NCBI GenBank assembly: GCA_023429995.1
Contig: JAEZCE010000049.1
Span: 1-52,721 of the forward strand
Direction: 5' to 3'
Source: Bacillota bacterium
GTDB taxonomy: Bacteria; Bacillota; UBA4882; UBA8346
DNA length: 52,721 nucleotides
The translations under genes were made by a program, and so were the position numbers. Positions 16,330 through 24,785 of the stretch are shown in pieces; the first letter of the stretch is position 1, and each line of letters opens with the position of its first letter. The notes beneath the pieces are model-generated. The model was not told the DNA's origin. It was given only the letters and a program-made list of their open reading frames with translations, and made no database searches.

Positions 16330-16367
16330 GGCTGTCCCAAAAGTAAATGTTCCTTTTTAGACAGCCT
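16330..16367 (-). terminator. Intra-operon hairpin between dctP and dctQ
   Basis: On the minus strand GGCTGTC (16366-16360) pairs with GACAGCC (16336-16330) and is followed by TTTTTATTG. Such a partial terminator after dctP would give more binding protein than permease, the usual stoichiometry for binding-protein transporters. Confidence 0.75.
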
Positions 16368-16383
16368 CGGAAACCCATAAAAA

Positions 16384-17394
16384 TTATTTGGTAGCGTCAA
16401 TTGCCTTAATCAGTTTACTTAAATCCGCACTGACTTTGGATTTGGAAACATATTTGTCAACCGCGGGTTTAACGACGGTTTGAAAGGACTTGATGTTGTC
16501 CACTTCATTAAAGACTTCGCCTTTGGCTTTCAATTGCGTAACCACATGGCCCATATAATCGGCCCAAATTAAGCGTTGCGAAGCGGTTGCCTCTTTAGCA
16601 GCCTGCATAATTGCTTTTTGATCCGCTTTGGAAACCGAATTGAACGCCTTCAAGTTCATGATTAACAAATCCGGAACCGATGAGTGCCGGGTGTAAGAAA
16701 AATACTTACAGACTTCAAACATATTGGCGGAAAGAACGGTCGGTTCATTGTTTTCCCAGCCGTCAATGACCTTGGTTTGGAGAGCGGTATAAACATCGTT
16801 CATTCCCATGGGAACCGCAATAGCGCCAAAAGCGGCGACAACGTCAAGCATTAATTGGCTTTGCTGGGTCCTTACTTTCATCCCTTTTAGATCTGCCGGA
16901 GTCTTGATGGCCTTATCGCGCATGGTGAAATTACGAAAACCGGCATCCATGTACGACAAGATTTTAAAGCCCTTGGCTTCACAATAAACATCCATCATCT
17001 TCCCAACTTTACCGTCGAGGGCTTTATGCTGATGGTCGGCATTGCGCCAAATGAAAGGCATACCCACCGCATCCATCTGGGGAACATATTGGGAAAACGG
17101 CGAAGCTGAAACTTTGGTAATTTCGATCGAACCAATGCTGCAGCCCTGTAAATAATCGGCCTCTTGACCAAGCTGTCCGTCGGTAAAGACGTTAATTTTA
17201 ACTTCACCTTTGGTTAAGACATTGACCCGCTCGGCGAAGAGGATTAAGGCTTTAGTCACCGGATGGGCTGCCGGAAGAACGGAAGCAAGCTTCCAATTAT
17301 ATTTGGGAGCCGCGGAAATATTGGACATTATAACTCCAAACACTAAAGCTACAACTAAGGTAAGCAAAATAACTCTGGAAAAATTCTTTTTCAT
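16384..17394 (-). CDS. dctP: TRAP substrate-binding protein DctP
   Basis: A 336-residue exported binding protein. A signal peptide spans about residues 1-28 (two basic residues, VILLTLVVALVFGVIM, then SAA). The DctP core has GFRNFTMRDKAIKTPADLKG, then MKVRTQQSQ, in which the conserved Arg binds the ligand's carboxylate, and ALQTKVIDGWENNEP. It delivers an organic acid, class unknown, to DctQM. The start ATG 17394 is six bases after GAGGGG. It is the first gene of the transporter operon, facing away from a second DctP-type gene. Confidence 0.95.
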   Translation of the reverse strand: MKKNFSRVILLTLVVALVFGVIMSNISAAPKYNWKLASVLPAAHPVTKALILFAERVNVLTKGEVKINVFTDGQLGQEADYLQGCSIGSIEITKVSASPFSQYVPQMDAVGMPFIWRNADHQHKALDGKVGKMMDVYCEAKGFKILSYMDAGFRNFTMRDKAIKTPADLKGMKVRTQQSQLMLDVVAAFGAIAVPMGMNDVYTALQTKVIDGWENNEPTVLSANMFEVCKYFSYTRHSSVPDLLIMNLKAFNSVSKADQKAIMQAAKEATASQRLIWADYMGHVVTQLKAKGEVFNEVDNIKSFQTVVKPAVDKYVSKSKVSADLSKLIKAIDATK

Positions 17395-17510
17395 AGAAAT
17401 CCCCTCTCTGCTATTTGTAAAATAAATCCTTGACGAACGGCTGTTTGAAATAATCCCCCTCCATTTCTTCCCGTTCCGGTAAAAACAAATTTGATTCCAT
17501 TCATTACGAA

Positions 17511-17539
17511 TGACTGACTATTTATTGAACCGTCGGTCA
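17511..17539. promoter_or_regulatory. Inverted repeat, candidate regulator site
   Basis: TGACTGAC (17511-17518) and GTCGGTCA (17532-17539) form an 8-bp inverted repeat with one mismatch and a 13-base spacer. It lies about 120 bases upstream of the dctP start. That it binds the adjacent response regulator is inference. Confidence 0.4.
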
Positions 17540-17639
17540 AACACCTATATAAATAAATAAGAGACATTAAAAACATTAAATAATCCCGATAATTTTCATA
17601 ATAACCAGCTAATTCGAATGATATCACCGATAAAAAAAT

Positions 17640-17667
17640 TTGTGATTGCCCATCGATATGTTACAAT
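17640..17667 (+). promoter_or_regulatory. Promoter of orphan binding-protein gene
   Basis: TTGTGA (17640-17645) and TACAAT (17662-17667) with a 16-base spacer, about 90 bases before ATG 17759. Confidence 0.5.
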
Positions 17668-17758
17668 AGAGTAAATTTGTATATCCCAGCTATCTTTAAT
17701 CGGAATGGATGTCGGTTTTCCACTCAACACCGGCAAGGGAGAAACTTTGGATCTATTT

Positions 17759-18739
17759 ATGTCGCGAAAAACTTTTCTTTTTTTAGTGATCTTTTCTTTA
17801 CCGATTGTTTTCTCGGAGTTATCGGTTGGGACCCATCCTAAAATTATTCTGAGTTGCGCCGATGTTCAGGCTTCCGGTTATCCGACGGTCGAAGGCTTGT
17901 TATTCATGTCGCGCCTGATAAACGAGAATACAAAGGGACGGATCGAAATAAAGGTCTATCCGAACGGAACTTTAGGCTCCGAAAGTTCCGTCACCGATAT
18001 GGTGCGGCTGGGTGCCCTGGATATGGGGCGGGTCAGTCTCAGTCAAATCGTCAATATCGATCCCAACCTGGAAGTTCTCCTTTTGCCCTATATTTTCAAG
18101 GATGATGAGCAAAAGTGGAAAGTATTGGAGGGGCCCCTCGGCGATAACTTACTGTCGGGCCTAACAAGCTCCGGTTTAGTCGGGCTTTGCTTCTTTGAAG
18201 CCGGTTACCGGAGTTTTTATAATTCCAAAAGGCCGATTTATTCGCCTGCTGATTTAAGGGGATTAAAAATCAGGGTTCAACCCAGTCCGATGATGATAAA
18301 AATGATCGATTTTTTAGGAGCTGCCGCGGTTCCCATTGATTATAATGAAGTTTATCCGGCGCTGGCCGCGAAAGCGGTGGATGGGGCTGAGAATAATTTA
18401 CCGAGTTTCCTATCGACGGGTCATTACAAAGCCGCCCGCTATTTCTCTTTTGATCGCCATTCCTCCATCCCGGAGGTGGTCATCATTTCCCGAAAGACCT
18501 TTCACAAATTTGCCCCATCCGATCAGGAGATCATCCGAAAGGCAGCCAAAGAAGCAGTATTATACCAGCGGAAGCTCTGGGCCCAATATGAAAAGGAAAG
18601 CTATTTGAAATTGTTACAAGAGGGATGTAAGTTTAACGAGGTGAATATCGAAGCTTTTCAGCAGCGCTTTAAGAATTTCTATCAGAGGTTTGCCAACCGG
18701 CATATGCCTGTCATTGAACAAATCCATCAGGTAAAGTAA
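17759..18739 (+). CDS. Orphan DctP-type binding protein, likely co-sensor
   Basis: A 326-residue exported protein of the DctP family, with a signal peptide from ATG 17759 (MSRKTFLFLVIFSLPIVF). It has the same core as the transporter's DctP: GYRSFYNSKRPIYSPADLRG, then LKIRVQPS with the ligand Arg, and AVDGAENNLPSF. The frame opens at 17705, but ATG 17759 gives the better signal peptide, with GGA seven bases before it. It has no permease partner on its strand and sits between the TRAP operon and a DcuS/CitA-type kinase-regulator pair. In B. subtilis the DctP-like protein DctB is a co-sensor for DctS/DctR, so a co-sensor role is plausible here. Confidence 0.8.
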   Translation: MSRKTFLFLVIFSLPIVFSELSVGTHPKIILSCADVQASGYPTVEGLLFMSRLINENTKGRIEIKVYPNGTLGSESSVTDMVRLGALDMGRVSLSQIVNIDPNLEVLLLPYIFKDDEQKWKVLEGPLGDNLLSGLTSSGLVGLCFFEAGYRSFYNSKRPIYSPADLRGLKIRVQPSPMMIKMIDFLGAAAVPIDYNEVYPALAAKAVDGAENNLPSFLSTGHYKAARYFSFDRHSSIPEVVIISRKTFHKFAPSDQEIIRKAAKEAVLYQRKLWAQYEKESYLKLLQEGCKFNEVNIEAFQQRFKNFYQRFANRHMPVIEQIHQVK

Positions 18740-18814
18740 ACCTTGATCCGGCAAGTTGTTAAGTAAAGCGCTTTTGAAAGTTGCCGGATTCATGATAAAT
18801 GGTAGCCGGTATTT

Positions 18815-19483
18815 TTAAACCAAACAATACAGGTAAGTGGGCCGTCCTTTTTTCCCGTAGATCAGATCGCAGTTTACCGTATTGTTTTGCTGAAGGACTT
18901 TGAGATAACGTCTGACTGAAACCACCGAAATACCCACCTCCAAAGCGATCTCTTCTGCGGTAACTCCATGGATACGGTTTTTCAAAATCATGAAGATTTT
19001 TTCCTGGGTTAAATCGCTTAAACCTTTTGGATTCCAACTATCCTGATTTTTATTGCTAAAATTAATTTTGTCCAAATCCAACTGAGTGACTTCCTCTTTA
19101 TTCAGGGCTTCCAGAAACAATTTGTAGTTTTGCAGGGACTGTAATAGGCGCTGTTTTAAAAAGGGTTTGATTAAATAATCTCTAACCCCCATGCGCATAC
19201 ATTCTTGAACAATCGGGACCTCTTTGGCAGCGGTGATCATGATGAAATCGACTTTTTTGTCAAAAACCCGAATCTTTTCAATCACCGCAGGACCGTTAAA
19301 ATCGGGCAAAAAGTTATCCAACAAAATCAATTGCGGCGATAGTTTCCCGGTCAATTCGACGGCTTCCTGCCCCTTGCCCGCAATACCCACCAATAAAAAA
19401 ACAGGATCTTCCTTCAAAAATTCCCTGGTAATTTCCACGACCATCGGGTCATCTTCAACGATTAAAAAATCGATCCGGGTCAC
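18815..19483 (-). CDS. CitB/DcuR-type response regulator
   Basis: A 222-residue two-component regulator. The receiver domain (residues 1-120) has acidic residues EDD at 10-12, phospho-acceptor D56 in LILLDN, and K in LIKPF. The C-terminal domain contains TAEEIALEVGISVVSVRRYL, the CitB-family HTH. I chose GTG 19483, preceded by GGGGGA; the frame runs to 19558 inside the kinase gene. It overlaps the end of the kinase gene by 29 bases, so the two are co-translated. Expected targets are the TRAP operon and the orphan binding-protein gene; this is inference from neighbourhood. Confidence 0.9.
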   Translation of the reverse strand: MTRIDFLIVEDDPMVVEITREFLKEDPVFLLVGIAGKGQEAVELTGKLSPQLILLDNFLPDFNGPAVIEKIRVFDKKVDFIMITAAKEVPIVQECMRMGVRDYLIKPFLKQRLLQSLQNYKLFLEALNKEEVTQLDLDKINFSNKNQDSWNPKGLSDLTQEKIFMILKNRIHGVTAEEIALEVGISVVSVRRYLKVLQQNNTVNCDLIYGKKGRPTYLYCLV

Positions 19484-21362
19484 AGTCTTTCCCCCATTCT
19501 TTGAGTGGAATTTCCACCATAAAAATCGTTGGTCCACAGGAATGAATCTTAATCGCACCGCGCAGATCTTCCGCGGATTGCTTGACCAAACTTAAGCCAA
19601 TCCCTTTATTGTGGCCTTTTTTCGTTGTAAAACCGCGCTGAAAAATCAAGTTTCGAATGTCCTTGGGAATTCCCGGGCCGTTATCGATGACTGCAATTCT
19701 CAGGAAATCACGCCGGGGATAGATTTTTATCCATACTTTTTTCGAAGCTTGATTGCTTTCCCGTAAAGCTTCAAAGGCATTTTCAATTAAATTGCCGACG
19801 ATACAGACCAGTTCATTATCGGGAATCATAACCCCTTTCGGAATATGGCTGGTCGGCTCAATTTTAAATGAAATATTCAATTCCTTGGCCCGGTTAAATT
19901 TTCCAAGCAAGATACCGGATACGGCCGAGGTCGAAAAAGCATGATTAAGGATGGAAATCATGTCTTGTTGAGATTCGGTCGTCTCATGTAACAAAGCAAG
20001 GGCTGTCTCATATTTCCCCAGTTGAATCAAACCGGAAACCAATTGCATTTTGTTCATAAATTCATGGGATTGGGAACGTAAGGCCTGGGTATAATTTTTG
20101 ACTTCGACCAGTTCTTCAGCAACTTTCTGAAATTCCGTCAAATCACGCAGGGTGATCACGGCTCCTAAAATATTGTGATGGGTTATGATGGGAACGCAGT
20201 TGTAAACGATAATGGTTTCCCCGATAACTTGACGGCGATTATAAACAGCCTGACCCGTAACAAAGGCTTCTTTAATTCCAGTATCGTTGAACAAGTTTTC
20301 CGCCCGTTGGCCGATGATTGCAACATCCGTAGCCAGGATTTTCTTTGCTTCCTGATTGACTAAAGTAATGACGCCCTCCTGGTTGAGAGCGATGATGCCT
20401 TCAAATGTCGACTGAATAATGGTTGTTCTCTGATCAAGCAAAGAGGCGATTTCTTTCGGTTCCATGCCAAATATCGATTTTTTAATATTACGGGCCAGCT
20501 GGTTAGCGCAAACGGAACCGAATATCAAACTTAAGGCAACCACTAACCCTAAAAAAATATTCAGGCGGACTAATGCCGCCTGCACTTCGTAACGGCTATG
20601 GGCAATTCCGATGATTCCGGTGAACCCCGGGTCACTGGGCATAACAAAAAACACATAGTCGTAATCATGATTGTAAACTTTTTTTCCGGGTACAAACAAG
20701 CTCTTCAACGATTTTTTCCGAATGTTCCTATACAATCGGTCCGGTATCGTTGCCGGCCCGGAGTTTCCCGCCACAAGCCTGTTGTTCATATAGAACAATA
20801 CCTTACTATGGAGGACCGAGGAAAAATAATTCACCAATTGCTCGTCAACTAGGGTCCCAAAATTTAAATAACCGACCAATTGGTTATCAGAAAATACTGG
20901 AGTCGTGGTAATCAGGAAAACCCGTCCGCCCCGCTTGCCGAAATGAAACGGGCGCCGGCGTGTTTTGGCCTGAATGGAGTGGAATTTTACCTGTTTTGAA
21001 TCATCGGCATGGACGTTATCAGCCAACAAAAACCCATTGGGATCAACCAATTCTACCCGATCCAAATTATATTCGACAGAAGCTTGATGGAGATAATAAT
21101 ATAAGACCGAGGCGAGATGATCTCTGGCTGCAATTCCGATGATATCGCCCCTGGTTTGTAAAAAAGCCCTGGCTTCCTGTTCATTGATTATGGTAATGTT
21201 TTCAACCGTTAGTTTAAAACTCTCAAAAGTAACTTGAAGCGAATTTTCCACCTGAGTTTGATATTCTTTTTGAATAAAAAAATGGGTAAAAACAAAAATT
21301 GCAGCCATTAATAGCAATAAAACGCCTGCAAAATAACTATTGATTTTCGTAATAAGCCGCAT
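19455..21362 (-). CDS. DcuS/CitA-type sensor histidine kinase
   Basis: A 635-residue membrane kinase. TM1 is at about 9-30, then an extracytoplasmic Cache-type sensor of ~230 residues, and TM2 at about 265-288. IFGMEPKEIASLLDQR at 297-312 is the linker signature of this family. A PAS domain follows at ~315-405. The atypical dimerisation helix SHEFMNKMQLVSGLIQLG has phospho-acceptor H433, and the HATPase has NLIENAFEAL (524-533) and DNGPGIP (560-566). Such kinases sense C4-dicarboxylates, citrate or related acids. It starts at ATG 21362 after AAAGGTGA. It fits control of the adjacent TRAP transporter. Confidence 0.92.
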   Translation of the reverse strand: MRLITKINSYFAGVLLLLMAAIFVFTHFFIQKEYQTQVENSLQVTFESFKLTVENITIINEQEARAFLQTRGDIIGIAARDHLASVLYYYLHQASVEYNLDRVELVDPNGFLLADNVHADDSKQVKFHSIQAKTRRRPFHFGKRGGRVFLITTTPVFSDNQLVGYLNFGTLVDEQLVNYFSSVLHSKVLFYMNNRLVAGNSGPATIPDRLYRNIRKKSLKSLFVPGKKVYNHDYDYVFFVMPSDPGFTGIIGIAHSRYEVQAALVRLNIFLGLVVALSLIFGSVCANQLARNIKKSIFGMEPKEIASLLDQRTTIIQSTFEGIIALNQEGVITLVNQEAKKILATDVAIIGQRAENLFNDTGIKEAFVTGQAVYNRRQVIGETIIVYNCVPIITHHNILGAVITLRDLTEFQKVAEELVEVKNYTQALRSQSHEFMNKMQLVSGLIQLGKYETALALLHETTESQQDMISILNHAFSTSAVSGILLGKFNRAKELNISFKIEPTSHIPKGVMIPDNELVCIVGNLIENAFEALRESNQASKKVWIKIYPRRDFLRIAVIDNGPGIPKDIRNLIFQRGFTTKKGHNKGIGLSLVKQSAEDLRGAIKIHSCGPTIFMVEIPLKEWGKDCDPDRFFNR

Positions 21363-21414
21363 GAATTCACCTTTTTATCCGGCCGGACAGGCTGATGTTA
21401 CTGTTAGAGAGATT

Positions 21415-21741
21415 TTATGATTTCAAAAAGTCTTCCCGTTGCGGGGTAAATATATCGATGATAATCGAATCTTCCAAAGCCGTCACGCCATGGGGTACTC
21501 CGGGATTTACATAATAGCTGTCCCCGGCTTTGAGCACGGTTTTTTTTCCATCAAGTTCAAATTCAAAACTACCTTGAACAATATAGCTTACCTGTTCGTG
21601 AGGATGCGTGTGAACAGATCCAACGGCGCCCTTTTTAAATTTTACTTCCACCGTCATCAAGCTTCCCTCCGATGCCAATATCTTTCTTTCAACCCCCTGT
21701 CCTACTGAGGTTGACATTACTTTTGAATTTTCAATAATCAT
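21415..21741 (-). CDS. Single-domain cupin protein
   Basis: A 108-residue cupin. Motif 1 is GSVHTHPHEQVSYIVQGSFEFELDG, where H-x-H-x(3-4)-E and G give the metal site; motif 2 is PGVPHGVTAL with its histidine. Such small cupins often bind a metal and act in sugar or organic-acid metabolism or as isomerases, but this cannot be specified here. ATG 21741 is preferred because AAGGAAGG lies a few bases upstream; the frame opens 24 bases earlier. It follows the DeoR gene by 53 bases on the same strand and may be co-transcribed with it. Confidence 0.85.
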   Translation of the reverse strand: MIIENSKVMSTSVGQGVERKILASEGSLMTVEVKFKKGAVGSVHTHPHEQVSYIVQGSFEFELDGKKTVLKAGDSYYVNPGVPHGVTALEDSIIIDIFTPQREDFLKS

Positions 21742-21794
21742 TCGATGACCTTCCTTTCGTTTCAAAAATCAATCCATCCCAATGGATTATTGGA

Positions 21795-22556
21795 TTAAAC
21801 AACCTCTAACTTTATATTTTTCCGGGTTAAAAATGTCCGATCTTCACCGGTGAGCCGGTTATCCGTGATCAAGATATCGACATCTTCCAGGGAAGCAAAT
21901 GAAACGAAAGCCAATTGATGAAACTTGCTATAATCCGCCAAACAGATAACCTGTCTGGCAGAGTGAATCATGGACCGTTTTACCTCTACTTCTTCCGCAG
22001 AGAACACGGTCAAACCCTGTTTAAAATCTAAGGCGCTGGTGCCTAAAAAAAGTTTATTTGCGTTATACCTCTGAATCATTTTTTCAGCATCATTCCCCAG
22101 TAAAGTAAGAACTCCTTCCCGCCTGAGCTTGCCGCCGGCTACGTAAAGCGTGATGTTTTCCTTGGAAATGAGTTCCCCGGCAATCGTCAAATCATTGGTA
22201 ATGACGGTCAATTCTTTATCTCCCAACCCTTTGGCAATTTCAAGATTGGTACTCCCGCCATCAATAATGATAATATCCCGTTCTTCGATGTACTTTTGGG
22301 CTGCCGCAGCGATTCTTTTTTTTTCAGGTACATTTTGCCCCTTGCGTTGCAAAATCGGAAAGATATTATTGCCGTTCTGTTTTAATGAGGCGCCGCCATG
22401 AAACCTTTCCACCAGACCCAACTCTTCTAATTTCGTCAGATCCTGGCGAATCGTTTTCCCTGTGACATTAAACCTCTCACAAAGGGAATTTACATCGACG
22501 GCCCCTTCTTTTTCAAGTATCCGGGTAATTTCCTCCAGCCTTTGAACTGAAAACAT
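21795..22556 (-). CDS. DeoR/GlpR-family regulator
   Basis: A 253-residue repressor. The DeoR N-terminal winged HTH is at 3-57 (LEEITRILEKEG, then VDVNSLCERFNVTGKTIRQDLTKLE). The C-terminal sugar-phosphate-binding domain has IIDGGSTNLEIAKGL and VITNDLTIAGEL, typical of DeoRC. It probably senses a phosphorylated sugar and controls a catabolic gene set. The cupin gene directly downstream is the only obvious linked gene. It starts at ATG 22556 after GGAGAGAGG. Confidence 0.92.
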   Translation of the reverse strand: MFSVQRLEEITRILEKEGAVDVNSLCERFNVTGKTIRQDLTKLEELGLVERFHGGASLKQNGNNIFPILQRKGQNVPEKKRIAAAAQKYIEERDIIIIDGGSTNLEIAKGLGDKELTVITNDLTIAGELISKENITLYVAGGKLRREGVLTLLGNDAEKMIQRYNANKLFLGTSALDFKQGLTVFSAEEVEVKRSMIHSARQVICLADYSKFHQLAFVSFASLEDVDILITDNRLTGEDRTFLTRKNIKLEVV

Positions 22557-22881
22557 GACCTCTCTCCTTGTCCTTAAAAATTATAACATGATAAATGAAC
22601 ATGTACAAACCCATTCATTCATCCTCTGATCTACCAGCTATAAACTAAAAGGTTCCCTTGACTTCATAAGTTTTCGGGAAGCCAAAAGATAATAGATGAA
22701 CCCGCTTGAACCCCGGACATTCTTGATGGTAAATTCTTGATATGAACATAAAATACCTATCGTGGTACAAAGAAAGAGGAAAAACAAAATGAACTTTGCG
22801 ATTCCCCAAACATACAAAAGAGCTTCTGACTCAGAAGCCGGAAGCTCTTTTAGATGTTTCAATCAACCGCCCAATTTAAAT
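22557..22881. other. Intergenic gap with nadE terminator
   Basis: This 325-bp gap lies upstream of the DeoR gene and downstream of nadE. Apart from the terminator hairpin at 22817-22850 I see nothing coding; a 74-codon frame at 22638-22862 crosses the terminator and lacks family features. Confidence 0.55.
22817..22850 (-). terminator. Intrinsic terminator of nadE
   Basis: AAAGAGCTTC (22817-22826) and GAAGCTCTTT (22841-22850) form a perfect 10-bp inverted repeat; on the minus strand it is followed by TTTTG. It lies 32 bases after the nadE stop. Confidence 0.85.
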
Positions 22882-24531
22882 TTAATACGTCAACTTTTTG
22901 GCCACCGGCATGCGACGGCCGACGCCAAATGCTTTGGAAGTCACTTTTAATCCTGGAGCTGCCTGTTTACGCTTATATTCATTGCGATCGACCGTCCTCA
23001 CCACCCAAAGGACCGTTTCCCGGTCCATACCTTGTTCGACAATTTCATCCACAGAATATCCTTCTTCAATATAATCATGCAATATTTTATCCAAAACCGG
23101 GTAAGGAGGCAAGGTGTCCTGGTCGGTCTGATCCGGCCGGAGTTCAGCCGACGGCGCTTTTTCAATGGTATTTTGGGGGATGATTTCTTTTTGCCGGTTC
23201 ACATACTCCGCCAGTTCATAAACCATGGTTTTGGGCACATCGGAAATTACACTTAATCCCCCGCTCATATCGCCGTAAAGGGTACAATATCCAACTGCCA
23301 GTTCACTCTTGTTGCCGGTGGATAATAACAAATATCCGAATTTATTGGAGAAAGCCATTAAGATATTGCCGCGTATCCGGGCCTGAATATTTTCCTCCGT
23401 GGCGTCACTCTCTTTGCCTGCAAAATACTGCTTCAACGACTGCAAATACCCCTCATGAATCGGCGCAATCGGAATGATTTCAAACCGAATCCCCAGATTT
23501 TCAGCCAATTTTCGCGAGTCCTCCACGCTGCCGCCTGATGAGAATTGGGAAGGCATCGTTATGCCCAGTACGTTCTCTTTACCGAGAGCGGATACTGCCA
23601 AGGTTGCAGTGAGAGCCGAGTCTATTCCACCCGACAAACCAACCACAGCTCCTTTAAATCCGCATTTTTTTAAATAATCCCCCAAACCCAACACTAACGC
23701 CTGATATACGGAGTCAATTTCTTCACAGGGTCTATAAGGATCTGCTTCTCCAGGCTTGTTCATATCGACTGTCCAAAGATATTCTTGAAATAAAGGCGCA
23801 AGGACTATCGGATTGCCATCCTTATCAAAGCACATACTACCCCCGTCAAAGATCAGATCGTCGTTCCCTCCGATTTGGTTTACAAAGACAAAAGGAATAT
23901 GGTATTTTTGAGCATGATTGCGAATCAGGTTGTAACGAAGTTCATCTTTACCCAGATGAAACGGGGAAGCGGAAATATTAATCAACAAAGTAGCGCCTTG
24001 TTCGGCCAGTTTCCGGATAGGATCTTCATCATATAGCAACCGGTCGGGCCAGAAATCCGGGTCATTCCAGACATCTTCACAGATGGAAATGCCTAGCCGT
24101 TCACCCTTGAAAGATATAATCTCTATTTCTGAGGCCGGATCAAAATGCCGCGCTTCGTCAAATACATCATAAGTGGGTAATAATGACTTCTGTTGCACCA
24201 GTAGGACTTCCCCCCGGTAAATCAGGACCGCAGCATTGGCTAGTCCTTTTCCTCTATCTTGGCCCGTCGGTAACGGAGCCCCAATAATCAAACCGGTTTC
24301 CGGATATTCCAGCGATATTTGGGTCAGCTTGTTGATAGCTTGATCCACTTTTTGGATAAACCAACCTTTTTCCAATAAATCCTTCGGCGGGTAACCGACT
24401 ATAAAAAGTTCCGGAAAAACTATCAAGTCGGGTTGATCGATCGCACTTTTTTCTAAAGCTTCCTTAACTTTCTCTATATTGCCGCCGATATCGCCAACTA
24501 CCGGATTCAATTGGGCCAACGTCACCTTCAT
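22882..24531 (-). CDS. nadE: Glutamine-dependent NAD+ synthetase
   Basis: A 549-residue two-domain enzyme making NAD from nicotinate adenine dinucleotide, ATP and glutamine. Residues 1-270 are a nitrilase-type glutaminase with the catalytic triad E41 (FPELF), K115 (QQKSLLP) and C151 (ISICEDVW). Residues 280-549 are the synthetase, with P-loop GLSGGIDSALTATL (SGGxDS at 300-305) and the LLSTGNKSELAVGY and GDMSGGLSVISDV regions. Length matches the bacterial glutamine-dependent type. It starts at ATG 24531 after AGGAGG. It is a single-gene unit with its own terminator. Confidence 0.97.
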   Translation of the reverse strand: MKVTLAQLNPVVGDIGGNIEKVKEALEKSAIDQPDLIVFPELFIVGYPPKDLLEKGWFIQKVDQAINKLTQISLEYPETGLIIGAPLPTGQDRGKGLANAAVLIYRGEVLLVQQKSLLPTYDVFDEARHFDPASEIEIISFKGERLGISICEDVWNDPDFWPDRLLYDEDPIRKLAEQGATLLINISASPFHLGKDELRYNLIRNHAQKYHIPFVFVNQIGGNDDLIFDGGSMCFDKDGNPIVLAPLFQEYLWTVDMNKPGEADPYRPCEEIDSVYQALVLGLGDYLKKCGFKGAVVGLSGGIDSALTATLAVSALGKENVLGITMPSQFSSGGSVEDSRKLAENLGIRFEIIPIAPIHEGYLQSLKQYFAGKESDATEENIQARIRGNILMAFSNKFGYLLLSTGNKSELAVGYCTLYGDMSGGLSVISDVPKTMVYELAEYVNRQKEIIPQNTIEKAPSAELRPDQTDQDTLPPYPVLDKILHDYIEEGYSVDEIVEQGMDRETVLWVVRTVDRNEYKRKQAAPGLKVTSKAFGVGRRMPVAKKLTY

Positions 24532-24785
24532 GGAAACATCCTCCTGGTTTGCTTTACAAACTTTTCTTAATTATACCACCCAATTGAATCGTTTCCTCCA
24601 CGGTTATGTTAATTTTTTCGTTAAAACCTCCTAGAAAAATCCTTCGAAGTCTAAAAGATCAATTCTCCCGTCAAGGCGTCGGTACTATAAGTGACGCAGA
24701 CACCGGGAAAAGACGAGAGACATTGTTGATAAAAACCTCTGCGCGCCTATGTAACCAGTAATGACAACGCCCTGGCATACCGGGG

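Larger units (their letters stand above)
17395..17758. other. Divergent control region between the two dctP-type genes
   Basis: This 364-bp stretch separates the transporter's dctP (minus) from the orphan binding protein (plus). It contains the inverted repeat TGACTGAC...GTCGGTCA (17511-17539) and a plus-strand promoter at 17640-17667. It is the most likely target of the nearby DcuR/CitB-type response regulator. Confidence 0.55.

Noticed and set aside
22638..22862. A 74-codon minus-strand frame with a hydrophobic stretch
   Set aside because: It crosses the nadE terminator hairpin, has no convincing ribosome site, and has no domain or homologue pattern.
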